A DNA stretch of 64,000 bases, taken from positions 771,956-835,955 of the forward strand of contig JALPQD010000302.1 of assembly GCA_023101885.1 (NCBI GenBank), written 5' to 3'. The notes beneath the pieces were generated by a model. It saw nothing but the letters and a program-made list of their open reading frames with translations, was not told the origin of the DNA and ran no database searches. The position numbers were made by a program, and so were the translations under genes. This stretch comes from Typhlomys cinereus (lineage: Eukaryota > Chordata > Mammalia > Rodentia > Platacanthomyidae). Positions 13,031-24,113 of this stretch are shown piece after piece; the stretch's first letter is position 1, and every line of letters starts with the position of its first letter.

Positions 13031-13500
13031 TAGCTACACATGTCAACTTGACAGTTGGCTTTGGGGCACAGCTGTAAATTGATAGGGAACCTCTCAAGCA
13101 AGCCTGCAGGAGATTGCCCCAGCCCACAGTGGATTAGATTAAGGGGTTCAAGAGGAAATAATTGGACCCACTTTCTCTTGCCTTGTACTACCCAGTTCAT
13201 TGTTGGTTGCTACTGTTCCCTTTCCATTGGTGTTGTTCCTGGTTCCTCATTCCTGCCATTCTTCACTGTTGTGCTGTTGAAATTCTTTGCTGTTGCTGCT
13301 CTTCAGTGACATGCAAGCCTAGCATCTTCAGTCCTCAAGTGTGACTAAGGTTCCCGGACTCTCCAGGAATCCTCCAACCTTAGCATCAAACTGGGATAGC
13401 TGTGAGACTTTATAGGACTCCTCCAGCCTTCTTCCCCAGATTGGGACTGCTGAACCTTTCAGATCTTAAATGGAACAGCTACTTACAGATATCGATGGAC
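13031..13500 (+). mobile_element. URR1-like non-autonomous hAT element
   Basis: Begins ACATGTCAACTTGACAGTT, the typical URR1-type terminus, and continues through a TGCAGGAGATTGCCCC block that it shares with the copies at 19757, 20186 and 33672. The interior and 3' half differ from those copies, so it is a separate subfamily. It directly abuts an L1 at its right side. No transposase is encoded. Confidence 0.6.
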
Positions 13501-13514
13501 TGTTTAGAATGAAA

Positions 13515-14465
13515 AGCATATTCATTAACCACACATCTGATAGAGGACTAATATTCAGAGTACACAAAGTACTTGAAAATTAAATATCGGGAAGTAAATT
13601 GCTCCATTAAAAACATATATAGAATTCAGAAGAAACTTATCACAAGATGAAATTCAAATGTGTAATAAACATCTTAAAAAATGACCTACCTCCCTAGTCA
13701 TTAGAGAAATGCAAATTAAAACCACCCTGTGATATCATTTCACACCAGTCAGAATGGTTATGATCCTAACACAAACAACAGCAAATGCTATTGTAGATGT
13801 GGGGAGAAGAGAATCCTTATACATTGCTAGTAGGATTATAAACTCATACAACCCCTTTGGAGATCAATTTGTAGATCTCTAAAAAAGTTAGAAATCAAAA
13901 TTCCTTATGACCCAGCTATACTACTCTTGGAAATATTCCCAAAGAACACTGCATCCTGCATCAGAGATATGTATACAACCATGTTCATAGCAACCCTTTT
14001 GACAATTGGAAAGAAATGGAACCATCTAGATGTCCAACAGCTGATGAATGAGTAATGAAAATGTGAAAAGGGCTTTTTGTAAGAAAAGTCCTAAAGGAGA
14101 AGGAAGAACAGGAATAGAGCACAGTAGAGAATGGGATTAGCTTCAAGGTAACCAACCACCTGCTTGTTAACTCCTAATACCTCTCCATGACAGGAAACAC
14201 ACACTCAGCTATTATAGACCAAACAGCAGTGGATAGAGAGTAAACTGGCAGTGCGCATCGGATGCCTCGATACTAGCTTTAAGCACATACTCAAGAGTAA
14301 ACTTCTATCTAAGCACCTCTCATTTTATCTTTGGATGACAGTGAATTATAAAATCCAATATGGACACAATCTAGTGCAGTGGAAGAGCAGGGAGTAGACA
14401 ACAATAGCCAACCCTGCAATGCTCACCTGGAGGCAGGCCAACCTAATTTCTTCCCATGCAATTCA
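13515..14465 (+). mobile_element. 5'-truncated L1, part 1 (ORF2 C-terminus and start of 3'UTR)
   Basis: Starts in the ORF2 C-terminal segment (ACATCTGATAGAGGACTAAT corresponds to the same place in the L1 at 31040) and runs through the region that encodes the Cys-rich C-terminal motif. The frame is broken by many indels. The 3'UTR begins near 14080 and is then split by a hAT element at 14466-14874. Confidence 0.8.
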
Positions 14466-14874
14466 CCTGCATGGTTGCTGATAAATTACCATCAGATTGC
14501 TTAAGGGAACAAGGGATTTATTTCCTTATAACAGTCTGGTTCCAGGTCTCAGTACAGCTTGATGGTAGAGCTCACACCAACACCAGGGCTGAGGGAACTG
14601 GCCACAACATCTCTATGTAATGATTGAGAGAAGGACGATCTTTACTTGCCAGACCAGCATGTATGGCCAAGTATACACAAGGATGCCAACTTTCTCAATC
14701 AGCTATCTGTATTTTATTCCAGAGCCTGGTTCAACCCACCATAGGCTGGGTCTTCCCCATCAGCTAGACAATCTCCTGCAGGTTTGCTCTGGGCTTAACT
14801 CAACTACTAATTCTCTACAAATGTGTCCAGAGCTCAAACTCTCAACTGTTAACACCTGTGCTTAACTATGACAC
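14466..14874 (-). mobile_element. URR1-like hAT element nested in an L1 3'UTR
   Basis: The reverse complement begins GTCATAGTTAAGCACAGGTG and ends in a CAGCAACCATGCAGGTGAA block, matching the copies at 20186 and 33672 nearly end to end. The L1 3'UTR on both sides joins cleanly when this segment is removed. That shows it moved after this L1 landed. No 8-bp target duplication was visible. Confidence 0.75.
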
Positions 14875-15420
14875 ACCCTAAGGCTTAGGAAACCCTGTAG
14901 AATAGAGGGCAGTAAATTGTAAGAGCCTAAATATGAGGTCCATCACTGGACAAGACATTCTACTCAAGACAGGGCTGCTGCATCCAGGAACTCATTGCAA
15001 TGAGACTTGCCCTTACCAGACCTGTGTAATGGCTGACATACCTATGTGCCCCCATAGACTAGCGAGGATTTCAGGAGAAATAACTACATGCAGTGGGAAC
15101 CTTAGGAGCTAGGGCTAGTGAAGGGGAGTACCCCTATCAACAGGTCTGTTCAAGGAAGGGCCACTTGGTCTGCCATAGAGGTCTGAACCCTCACTAAAGC
15201 AGACAGTCCAGAAGGAATCCTGATGTCCATAGAAGCAGACAGACAGAAGAGTGGGAGGGAGTAGAATGGATTAATGAAGGGAGGAGGGAGCAAGAAAAAG
15301 GTGGGAGGATATAAGAAGGATGGAGGGAGAAAGAGACAGTGATAATTTCTCAATAAACTTGTAAATAAGAAAAATACAATAAAATGATAATTTTCAATAA
15401 GCTTGTAAACAGAAAAAATA
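14875..15420 (+). mobile_element. 5'-truncated L1, part 2 (rest of 3'UTR)
   Basis: Continues the 3'UTR after the hAT insertion: GGCTGCTGCATCCAGGAACT, CACATGCAG-like block, purine-rich GGGAGGG tract at about 15258-15340 and CAATAAACTTGTAAATAAG. The final polyadenylation-signal segment is present twice in tandem (15341 and 15386, period 45 bp). Homologous to the L1 tails at 5119 and 32000. Confidence 0.8.
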
Positions 15421-16284
15421 AAGGAAATTAAAAAAATATACCCATCCAAGAAAGAAGCAGGTGTCATTCCAGTTACCTAGGATGAGGATTAGGTATACTG
15501 ACTATGTTCAGATGTCCATAGGCAGTTACAAGCATGGAGCAGTCTCATATACCAAACTGGAGTCCAGACATTGGGCAGAGTTCATAATATCTGTGTTAGG
15601 CACAGGGGTGTGACAAGTTAGAAGGTGGGAACTCATGATAGAGAAGAGACCAGGGACTTAGAGACCCTGTTTATCAATAAGACTGTGGCTTTTCAATCTT
15701 CGTTTGCTGTTTCAAATGAAGTATTCAAGACCCTAATATGTAAGTGAGATGACAGAAGCACTGATCTTCTGGAACATACCATGTTCTCTGCCCTTTCTTT
15801 ATCTAATAATGTAATGACCAATGTCATTTCTCAGCACGCTCAGGGATTCACATAGCAAGGTTATGAAGTTCTAGCTTAAAGGAACACTGAGATGTATTGC
15901 TCTGTTTAAAGTTGGAGTATGTCAGAAAAGTAATTCTAAGAGTGACAGTTACTGCCCTCTGTTGCACCAAGACTCCTGTAGTTCATATAAATCAGGAAAG
16001 GATTCTCAGTCATATCTGACTGATGACAGAGGATGAACTTAGATCTAGGGACAAAGAGTGCTTGCAAAGAAGAGGTAAGGAATCTGGATGTAGAGAGTGC
16101 CAACTTCCTTCCATCTGCTCCTATGGAAAAAGTGTCCCCATTAATATGAAAGGCATTTGTGTTTAAGATTGCAGAGCCTCACATATGTTCAAGAACTTTG
16201 TCCTTGAGTCACTTCCTTCTTGGATCATCAATGCCTTTCTCTCCACAGGGTCATATCTTGTAGCATCCATACACATTCTGGGGC
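15421..16284. other. Unique sequence, no gene seen
   Basis: No recognisable repeat or coding segment. Confidence 0.5.
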
Positions 16285-16358
16285 AGTGGATTTCAAAGTG
16301 TGGTCCTAGCTTCATAGCCTTAACACCTCCGGAGATCTTGCTAAAAATTCAAATTCTC
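16285..16358 (+). mobile_element. MER5-like hAT-Charlie element, left part
   Basis: GATTTCAAAGTGTGGTCC and CTTGCTAAAAATTCAAATTCTC are the characteristic MER5 start and middle. The element is then interrupted by a B1 and an ERVK-type LTR and resumes at 17100. Confidence 0.65.
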
Positions 16359-16505
16359 ACCAGACATGGTGACTTATACCTGTGATCCCAGTACTCCGGA
16401 TGCTGAGGCAGGATGATTGTCATGAGTTTGAGGAAGTTCTGGGCAATGTATGGGTTCTAGGCCAGCCTGAACTACAAGTAAAGTTTTGCTTTATAACAAA
16501 CAATG
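16359..16505 (+). mobile_element. B1-family SINE with expanded tail
   Basis: CCAGACATGGTGACTTATACC, GTGATCCCAGTACTCCGGATGC and GAGGCAGGATGATTG follow the 7SL-derived B1 order, and GGCCAGCCTGAACTAC is repeated-style B1 right half. Its A-rich tail has become the GAAA microsatellite that follows. The pol III A-box region is present but mutated. Confidence 0.8.
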
Positions 16506-16506
16506 T

Positions 16507-16578
<72 letters not shown>

Positions 16579-16589
16579 GAAAGAAAGTA
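16506..16589. repeat. (GAAA)n microsatellite
   Basis: About 20 GAAA units growing out of the B1 tail. Lys/Glu/Arg-repeat or Ser/Phe-repeat frames across it are artefacts. Confidence 0.96.
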
Positions 16590-16696
16590 CAAACTGAATA
16601 GACTGCAAATTTTCATATTTTCTTTTTTAGACTTATTAATCACTTGCGTGGGTTGGTTTTCCCACCCACATACACACATTGTGATGACTCCAGGCT

Positions 16697-17080
16697 GTCA
16701 GGACAGAGAAAGGCGAATGTGCTGCAGGTTCTCCGCCCCCCCCCCCAAATCCAGGGGACTCTGGGCACAGCAGGGAGCTTGTCGAGGCAAGACTCAATTT
16801 ATTGGGGGCAATGAAACAGTTTATATAGACAGCAGACTGCAGGGCGCGAAATGGGCAGCCAATTACCTTAATGGTCAGCACAGCACACAGGCTGCATAGG
16901 TCAGACTTAACATATATCTATAGGGAAACATGTCAGCTTCTATAAGCCAATTAGGGCTCTCTGTAATGTGATCAGGGTTATGCCCAGGACACTAGCTTCC
17001 AGCGCCATCTTTGGTCCCATGTGCTAAGCCATGCCCTGCTCACTCCCTCCCAGAACGTTATTCCTGGGCAGGCCCAACAA
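16697..17080 (-). mobile_element. Solo LTR, ERVK (class II) type
   Basis: Read on the minus strand it starts TGTTGGGCCTGCCCAGGAAT, carries an AAAGATGGCGCTGG block typical of IAP/ERVK-type rodent LTRs, a CCAAT-like TAATTGGCT, a TATA box (CTATATAAAC, near 16820) and a polyadenylation signal (CCAATAAATT, near 16800), and ends in CTGTCCTGACA. No internal retroviral sequence adjoins, so recombination to a solo LTR is inferred. A poly-C run lies near 16735-16747. A 6-bp target duplication could not be confirmed. Confidence 0.7.
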
Positions 17081-17099
17081 TCACTCTAGTACTCACAAC

Positions 17100-17163
17100 T
17101 GCTTTTCTCAATAAGCACACCAGGTAATTCTGTTTTGGGATGAAGTCTGAAAACTACTGTTCC
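17100..17163 (+). mobile_element. MER5-like hAT-Charlie element, right part
   Basis: CACACCAGGTAATTCTGTTTT and GTCTGAAAACTACTGTTCCAG form the MER5 3' end and join the fragment ending at 16358 once the inserted B1, GAAA tract and LTR are removed. Confidence 0.65.
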
Positions 17164-17269
17164 AGGGTAATCCATCCTGAAATAAAACAACATTAGCTTC
17201 TCATTTTCTTGTAATGATTGTTTATTTCCCTTCTTCCCAATCTTGATAAGAACTCCTCAAGTCTATTTA

Positions 17270-17605
17270 GGTGGCCAAAACAAAATGTTTTAGTCTGCAT
17301 AATTTATGAACAATGGAATTTACTTTCACAAAGTTTTAGAAGATGGAAGTCCAGAATCAATGTGCCAGAAGATTTGGTGTATGTCCTTGCCAAAGGCAGA
17401 ATGAGGGGCAACAGCTCCGTGCAGCCTCCTCCAAGAGAGCATTAATTTCATTCATGAGGACTGACCCTCCAGGCTTTTACTGCTCCCCACATTGCCCCAC
17501 TTCTCAGTACTGTAATGTTAGACAACAGGTTCCAACATAAAATTTTGAGGGATCACCAACATTCATACCATATACAGTCCACTGGCATTCAGACCATAAC
17601 ACAGG
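17270..17605. mobile_element. Ancient hAT/MER1-group DNA element
   Basis: Blocks such as GTCTGCATAATTTATGAACAA, GGAAGTCCAGAATCAA, AGATTTGGTGTATGTCC, TTCATTCATGAGGACTGACC and CATTCAGACCATAACA occur in the order of a common placental-wide non-autonomous hAT repeat. I cannot name the subfamily with certainty. Confidence 0.5.
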
Positions 17606-17779
17606 TGCTCTATATTTTTTCTCACTTTACATATTGGTTTTACAACTAAATACCTTTCCCAGTGAGCCACTTTGTCAGCCCACAACATTGTTTTTTAATC
17701 CCTATGATTCCAAAGAAACTGTATTAACACAATTCTATTGTTGGAATTTTTTAAAAGATTTTTTCAAATTTAGGATACT

Positions 17780-18570
17780 CTGACCACATCTGGTCAGCAT
17801 CTAACCGGCTGTTTCAATTTCCCCTTATTTCTAGATAATTTTATCTTCCTGATTTCCATAGTGCCACATCGTTCCCTTGCCTCCTATCTTCAGTCTTGCT
17901 CCCTCTCCTCCTCTAACTAGTCTTCTAATGCCAATACCATAGTTAGGTCTTCTTGCTCTTTTTCACTTTTCCTCTTTTCCCAAGGCATCTAGTCTATAGT
18001 GTGTATATCATCACCAGGTGACCGCCTCAAATTTGGATACCTTTTTTGGGCATTCTCTGAGGTGCCAATTTAAAAATTTGATACTTTGCATCTTAAAGGC
18101 AACATGTCCAAGATAGAAATTCTAAACCTATGCTCCCCAATCCACACGCTTTGTTTGACACTCACAATTCATTCTGGCATTGCCAGGAACTGTCTTCTCA
18201 CTTGCTCCTTTCTGACCTTATTTATCGACACACAGTGTCCAAAACACTCTGGCCATCTTTCCAGCTTTGCAACTATCATTCAAGGTGTTTGAATCACTGT
18301 TATCTCTGGTTTCTGGGCTCTCACAAGGGGAAGGGACATGAACAGTCACACAAGCTAGAGTTTGTTCCTGTCTCTCCTACTATTGTCTATTTCTGAATCC
18401 TATCAGTTTCCTTCATGGCACTATAATTATTTGCTGTACTTTTTTTACATATTCTCTATCTTCTCACTAGAATTAACTTTCCATGAAGAAATGATGTTTC
18501 TGTCATTTTCCATTATACTCTCAAAGCATAAATAGATGATGATAACCTGCACATTTCAAATAATGAATGA
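17780..18570 (+). mobile_element. L2 LINE 3' region
   Basis: GGCAACATGTCCAAGATAGAAATTC corresponds to the L2 block coding near the ORF2 C-terminus. The stretch 18460-18570 (CACTAGAATTAACTTTCCATGA through AATAATGAATGAGGG) matches the L2 3' end. The part before 18080 fits weakly. Frames are fully decayed. Confidence 0.6.
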
Positions 18571-19756
18571 GGGACTGGATGAACAGCCAAGCACAAATGC
18601 AAGCAGAACTTGAAACACAGTGCTTATGGGATGAAGTGTTAAAGTGCTTTCAGGAAAACATTGCTTCCCTTCCAACTCGCCTTCCTTTCCATGCTTACAT
18701 TCCAGCTCCTCTCCCAAACTCTCTACCATGTCCTTGTGACCTTCACATGTCTTTCTCTTACTTCACTTACTCTATAATACTATTCAGCATTATATATATA
18801 TCCCAGCTATTTATGAAACATTGGCAATTGTCCTCTACCCACTGGTGCAGGTGTGGATTCAAATGTGTATCTTAGTCAATACAAAGGCAATGATGCATCT
18901 TTGAAATTTCATGAACTCTCACAACATTGAACTGGAAGCTTTGCTCATAGTACACACACCATGAATGATGGTTAGCTGAATCCATCCTTATCATGCATGG
19001 CCATTTTCCAATACTTATTTTGCATATATATGTGTATACTGTGCACTTGTGAGTATACATGTTCATATATATGCATGTGTATGGGGCCTGACATTGATAA
19101 TGAGTGTTATCTTTAATCATTCTCTACCTTATATGTTGACGAAAGGTCTCTGATACTTTAAATAGACTGAAAAATCTCACATTAAGTGCTATATTTTCTC
19201 AAATATTCACTTACTTTCTAAGTCTTGGTACTTATGTATGGTACTAAGCTGTATGAACTTGGGAAAATTTCAGGGCGTCACTTTGCTTCTGATTACATGT
19301 AGGCAGTGTGTCTATACAGGGGACATAGAGTTGCCATGAGTTAACACATTGCTTAGACACTGGTAGCTGCTGATTACAACAGTTCTTGACATAGAATATT
19401 GGACATGAATGCACTTTTACTTGAATATCAGATATGTGCTGTCCAGTACTGAGAGATGAACAACCCATTATCAACAGTCATTATTTTTAGTGTGTTAAGA
19501 CTAATAGTGATTGTACAGTTGATTGTACATGGTAGACCTGGTCATGAAGACATTACTCCTTCTATCACATGGTGGTTGAATAATTATACCAAACATTGTC
19601 ATCACTGTATTTCATTTTAGGTTCTGTGATACATCATGATGATCACCTCAATATTTTTCTTTTCCTACATTGAAATCCTTTAGCAAGGTAACTGTGTTGT
19701 GTCTTCCAATCTGACATAGATCACAACCTTTGATTTGTATTGGTGACTGGGTGTAG
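18571..19756. other. Unique sequence, no gene seen
   Basis: Contains short TA/TG-rich patches near 18790 and 19020-19085. No gene or clear repeat family. Confidence 0.5.
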
Positions 19757-20140
19757 TAGTTAGTCACAGGTGTCAACTTGACTGTTGAGGGTTTGAACTC
19801 TGGGCACATTTGTGGAGAAATTATTGGTTGGGTTAAGCTCAGAGCAAACCTGCAGGAGATTTTCTAGCTGATAGGGAAGACTCAGCCTGTGGTAGGTGTG
19901 ACCGGAACCTAAACAGATGAATAAAATACTGAAAGCTGGTTGAGGAAGTTGGCATCGTTTAGTATACTTGGCCAGACATGCTGGTCTGGCAAGTAAGGAT
20001 CATCTCTCTCTCACCTGTTACATAGAGATAGTGTGGTCAGTTCCCTCAGCTTTGGTGTTGATATGCATGCTCTCCCATCAAACTGGACTATGAACTGTAA
20101 CCAGTCTATCATAAAAGAATAAACCCTCTGCTCCTTTTGC
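19757..20140 (+). mobile_element. URR1-like hAT element, first of a tandem pair
   Basis: Starts CACAGGTGTCAACTTGACTG and shares GCAAACCTGCAGGAGATT, GCCAGACATGCTGGTCTGGC and AAACTGGACTATGAACTGT with the copies at 20186 and 33672. It ends early, in AATAAACCCTCTGCTCC, lacking the last about 40 bp. A second copy in the same orientation starts about 45 bp further on. Confidence 0.75.
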
Positions 20141-20185
20141 AACACTGGGTGTTTAAAAGTACCTGGGTGATTGGTATTATCTTTG

Positions 20186-20612
20186 TCATAGTTAGGCACA
20201 GGTGTCAACTTTATGGTTGAGGGTTCGAGCTCTGAGCACATTTGTGGATAATTAGAAATCCAGCTAAATCCAGAGCAAACATGCAAGAGATTGTCTATTT
20301 GATGGGGAAGATCCAATCTTTGCTGGGCAGAACTACAGCCTGCATAAATGAACAAAATGCAGAAAGCTGGTTGAGGAAGTTGGCATCCTTGTGTATACTT
20401 GGCCAGACATGCTGGCCTGGAAAGTAAGGATCATCCCTCTCTCAGCTGCTATGTGGATATGGTACAGTCAGTTTTTTTTGGCCCTTGGAGTTACAGTGGG
20501 CTCTCCTGCTAAGATGGATAGGCAACTGAACTGAATTATGAAAAGAGAAAAAAAGACTTTGTTCCTTTAAATTGTTTTGTCATGATTTTATCAGCAACCA
20601 TGCAGGCTAACT
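20186..20612 (+). mobile_element. URR1-like hAT element, second of a tandem pair
   Basis: Complete relative to its neighbours: begins GTCATAGTTAGGCACAGGTG and ends in CAGCAACCATGCAGGCTAAC. Same orientation as the copy at 19757. Non-coding, so it would have depended on an autonomous hAT transposase. Confidence 0.75.
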
Positions 20613-20885
20613 GCAACAATCTTCTCTCAAGAATCAGTTACTTCTAGCCCATATTCTTGAGAAAAGCAGATAGGATGGTTCTAAAGATGTTCTCAATCTG
20701 ATTTATGGATTTTGAAGTATGTAGCAATACTAAGCAGCAAAAAGTATTTTTCTCAGATTAGTTAACATTTCGGTCCTTAAAATAAGGAGATGATCTTCAA
20801 TTTCTGGATGGGAACAAAGTGACCACAAAGGAATATCAGAAAACTTTTTTAAGTGAGCCCACTCCCAGCAGGTCCTGCACATGTC

Positions 20886-21123
20886 CCTGGCTCTCAAACC
20901 CTAGTGGCTGGACCCACTGTTCCACAGAAGGAACCCGAGCCTCTGAGAACCCCTGCCATCATGTGGGCCCACTCTCACCGACTCTGTACACATCCTCAGT
21001 GCATCCTGGCTCTCAGACCCCAGTGGCTGGTGCCCATAGTACTGCCAAAAGATTCCAGAGTTGCCTGCATCTTGGCAACTCCTCCATGGCAATCATAACT
21101 AGATGACAAAGAATACAAGGCTG
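20886..21123 (+). promoter_or_regulatory. L1 copy A tandem 5'UTR promoter monomers
   Basis: Two copies of a unit beginning CCTGGCTCTCARACCCYAG and continuing GTGGCTGG, 119 bp apart. Tandem monomers at the 5' end are the promoter arrangement of several rodent L1 families. This pair shares no obvious sequence with the monomers of L1 copy B or of the minus-strand L1. Confidence 0.55.
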
Positions 21124-21637
21124 TGGACCAGCTTAGTCCAAAATGAGAACACCAAGATTCACACCAGTCAACACAGGCAGCTTTATGACCCAATTAAAAG
21201 ATAAGTAATCCATGTCTTTTCCCATTTACCCTCAGGAGGTTTCACACCTGCTTAATACTTCCATACATAATACTTAACTCTGTACACACACTCCTGGCTG
21301 TCTGAGACCTTCCCCTGCATACCCCAAATTAAGCTTAAAAGCTCTCATTTCACCCTAAGTTCTAACCTCCATCCGCTAAACCTGACTTCCAAACATCAGC
21401 TTATTAACTTAAAGTACATCACAAACCCTTTCACTTCCAAGCCAGACCTAGGTTTAAACACCCCAAATACACTACAGTTGTCACATCCACATCCATAACC
21501 CTAGATTAACCTCTAAACAATACCATCCAATCCAAAGTGAGGGAAGCAATCTCAACAGTTCTCAAAGTCAGGCAACTCTATCTGACATAAGTGAGCCAGA
21601 AATGTATACCAATGAAAGCAAACAAAAACCTAACAAG

Positions 21638-22689
21638 ATGCCCAAGTTACATCCTAAAAACCACAAAGTACACCAATTACCAGGAAAACATGTCTTTCAC
21701 AAAAAAACTCCATAATCAGAATAATTTCTTGGGTACTAGCCAGGAAAACAGCACTCTAGATAATGTATTACAAATATATATTATTAATATGGTCAAGGAT
21801 CTATGAAAGAAATTATGAAAGAAATGAGAAGAACACAGAGAGGAGATAAAATAAATGCTATCAAAATATATGAGCAGGAAAATAACAAGAAACTAACTGA
21901 AATGAATAAAACTATAGATAAAATAAAAAGCCCAGAATACGTTAAAAAAATCACAAGCTGAATTTCGACTTGAAATAAAAATCAGATATCTATAAGAGAA
22001 AATTCATCAGAGTATTATCAGTAGAATGGATCAAACAGAAAATTGAATATTGGACCTGGAAGACAATCTGGCAGAAAAAGAAGCTGAAAAAAATTAAAAA
22101 ATACATGAAAGGAACATTCAAGAGATATGGGACACCATGAAGAAGCCACACCCGTGCATCTATGGAAATCCAAAACAAGAACCCCAAGAAAATATCTCAG
22201 AATAAATTTTCACACTATTATAAATAAAAACTTACTCCACCTAAGGAAAAGAGACCCTGATCCAAATACAAGATGCATACTACACAACAGTCAGATATGA
22301 TCAAAATAGAAGCACTGCACAGCAAATAATAATCAAAACACCACAGAACAGAACAAAGAGAAAGTTTTGAGAGCTGCAAGAGAGAAAGGCAAAGTCACAT
22401 TTAAAGACCTGTCCATGAGAATAACAGTTGACTTTTCAATGGAAACAGCAAAAGGCAGAAGGGCTTGGAAAGGCATAGTTCAAGTTGTGAATGATCACAA
22501 ATGTCACTCAAGGCTGAGACATACAGTTTAACCACCAGTCATGATTAAAGGTAAGAGAAAAATTTTGCACGACAAAATAAACTGAAGTTCTTCATGACCA
22601 CCAAGTCAGGTCTGCTGAATATGCCAGCAAAAATGTTCAAAACTGAAGAAAATGACAAACATACTCTAGAGGACAGAAAAGAAAAATAA
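21638..22689 (+). pseudogene. L1 copy A ORF1 (RNA-binding protein) remnant
   Basis: L1 ORF1 makes a trimeric coiled-coil RNA chaperone. The start ATGCCCAAG and the end GAGGACAGAAAAGAAAAATAA align with the start and stop of ORF1 in the minus-strand L1 (58523 and 57459). A coiled-coil region, a central RRM-like part and the C-terminal segment (TTTTCAATGGAAACAGCAAAAGG) are recognisable, but stops and indels are scattered throughout and no frame stays open. Not functional. Confidence 0.75.
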
Positions 22690-24113
22690 TGCCAGCATAG
22701 CTAATAAGCAAAAACTCCTAATGTTAAAAACTACAAAAGTGACAAGATTCACCAAACACCTCAATTATAACCTTAAATCTCAATAGACTCAACTCCCCCA
22801 ATCAAGAGACATAGGCTAACAACATGATTAAAAACCACAACAGACTAATTTACTACCATCAAGAAACACACCTTACCATGAAAGACAGGCACTATTTCAT
22901 AGTGAAAATCTGATCAAAGGTACTTCAAACAAATGTAACTAATAAACATTCAGAGCTAGACATTCTAATATCTGACAGACTTCAAACAAAAAATCATAAT
23001 AGACATAGATTCTAAAGATACATACACTAAACACAGGCTCACCTACATTAGGTAAATAATTGCTACAATGTGTAAAACAACAAATCAAGCCAAATATGAA
23101 AATAGTAGGGGATTTTGACACATGATTCTCACCAATAGATAGTTCAAAAGACCAAAAATGGAATAGAGAAATGCTGTAACAAAATCAAGCCATAAACTAT
23201 ATATATCTGACTGACATCTACTGACTCTATTATTCTACCATCAAGAAACACACAGTCTTCTCAGAAGTTCATGGAACTTTATTCAAAATAGACCACCTAC
23301 TAGATGTTAAAACAAGCAAATGCAGGAAAATTGAATTACATCCTGTACTCTACTTGATCATCATAGAATTAATCTAGAATTCATTAGCAAGATAAACAAC
23401 AGAAAGTACACTAAGTCTTGGAAACTAAACAACACACTACTGGATGAAGAATGGGTATAGGTAGAGTCAAAACAGAAATCCAAAAATTTCTAGAACTTAA
23501 TGATAATAAAAAACACAACTTACCTAAATTTGTGGGACACAGTGAAGGTGGTCCTAAGAGGAAAGTTTATGGCAATCAATGCTTACATCAGAAAATAGAA
23601 ACATCACAAGTAAATAATCTAATAATGTAACTTATAGCCTTAGAGAAACAAGAACAAATCAATTCCAAAAGCAGTAGACAGGTTTGGTTTAGCAAAATCA
23701 GAGGAGAAATTTCCAAAATTGAAACAATGAAATCCATACAAAGAATCAATCAAACCAAGAGCTAGTTGTTTCAAAAAATTAAGAAGACCAATAAACACTT
23801 AGCCAAGTTAACCAAAACAAAAAGAAAACTCAAATTAATGAAATTAGACACAAAAATGGAGATATCATAATGGATAGTAAGGAAATTCAGAGAATCATAA
23901 GAATATACTACAAAAACTTGTACTCCATTAAATATAGCAATCAAGAAATGAATGAGTTTCTAAACACAAGCAACAGAACAAAATTGAATTAGGATGAACT
24001 GAGAAGCCCTTCCTATTTGTAGATGACACATTTCTATACATGAGAGATGCCAAAGTCTCCACCAGGAAACTCTTGGATCTAGTTAGTATATTCAGTAAAG
24101 TGACAGGCTATAG

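Larger units (their letters stand above)
20845..24113 (+). mobile_element. L1 copy A, part 1 (5'UTR, ORF1, ORF2 5' half)
   Basis: The 5'UTR begins near 20845 with two tandem GC-rich units that start CCTGGCTCTCA at 20886 and 21005 (119-bp period). Decayed ORF1 follows, then ORF2 from about 22743. Endonuclease-region and linker remnants are readable. Near 23990-24010 the sequence jumps from the pre-RT segment straight to an LFVDD-type palm motif, so roughly 1 kb of RT is missing. Many stops and frameshifts mark it as the oldest L1 of the nested stack. Confidence 0.8.

Noticed and set aside
19757..20612. LTR pair of a small LTR retrotransposon
   Set aside because: The two copies are only about 45 bp apart, end in hAT/URR1-type sequence and not TG...CA, and have no primer-binding site between them.
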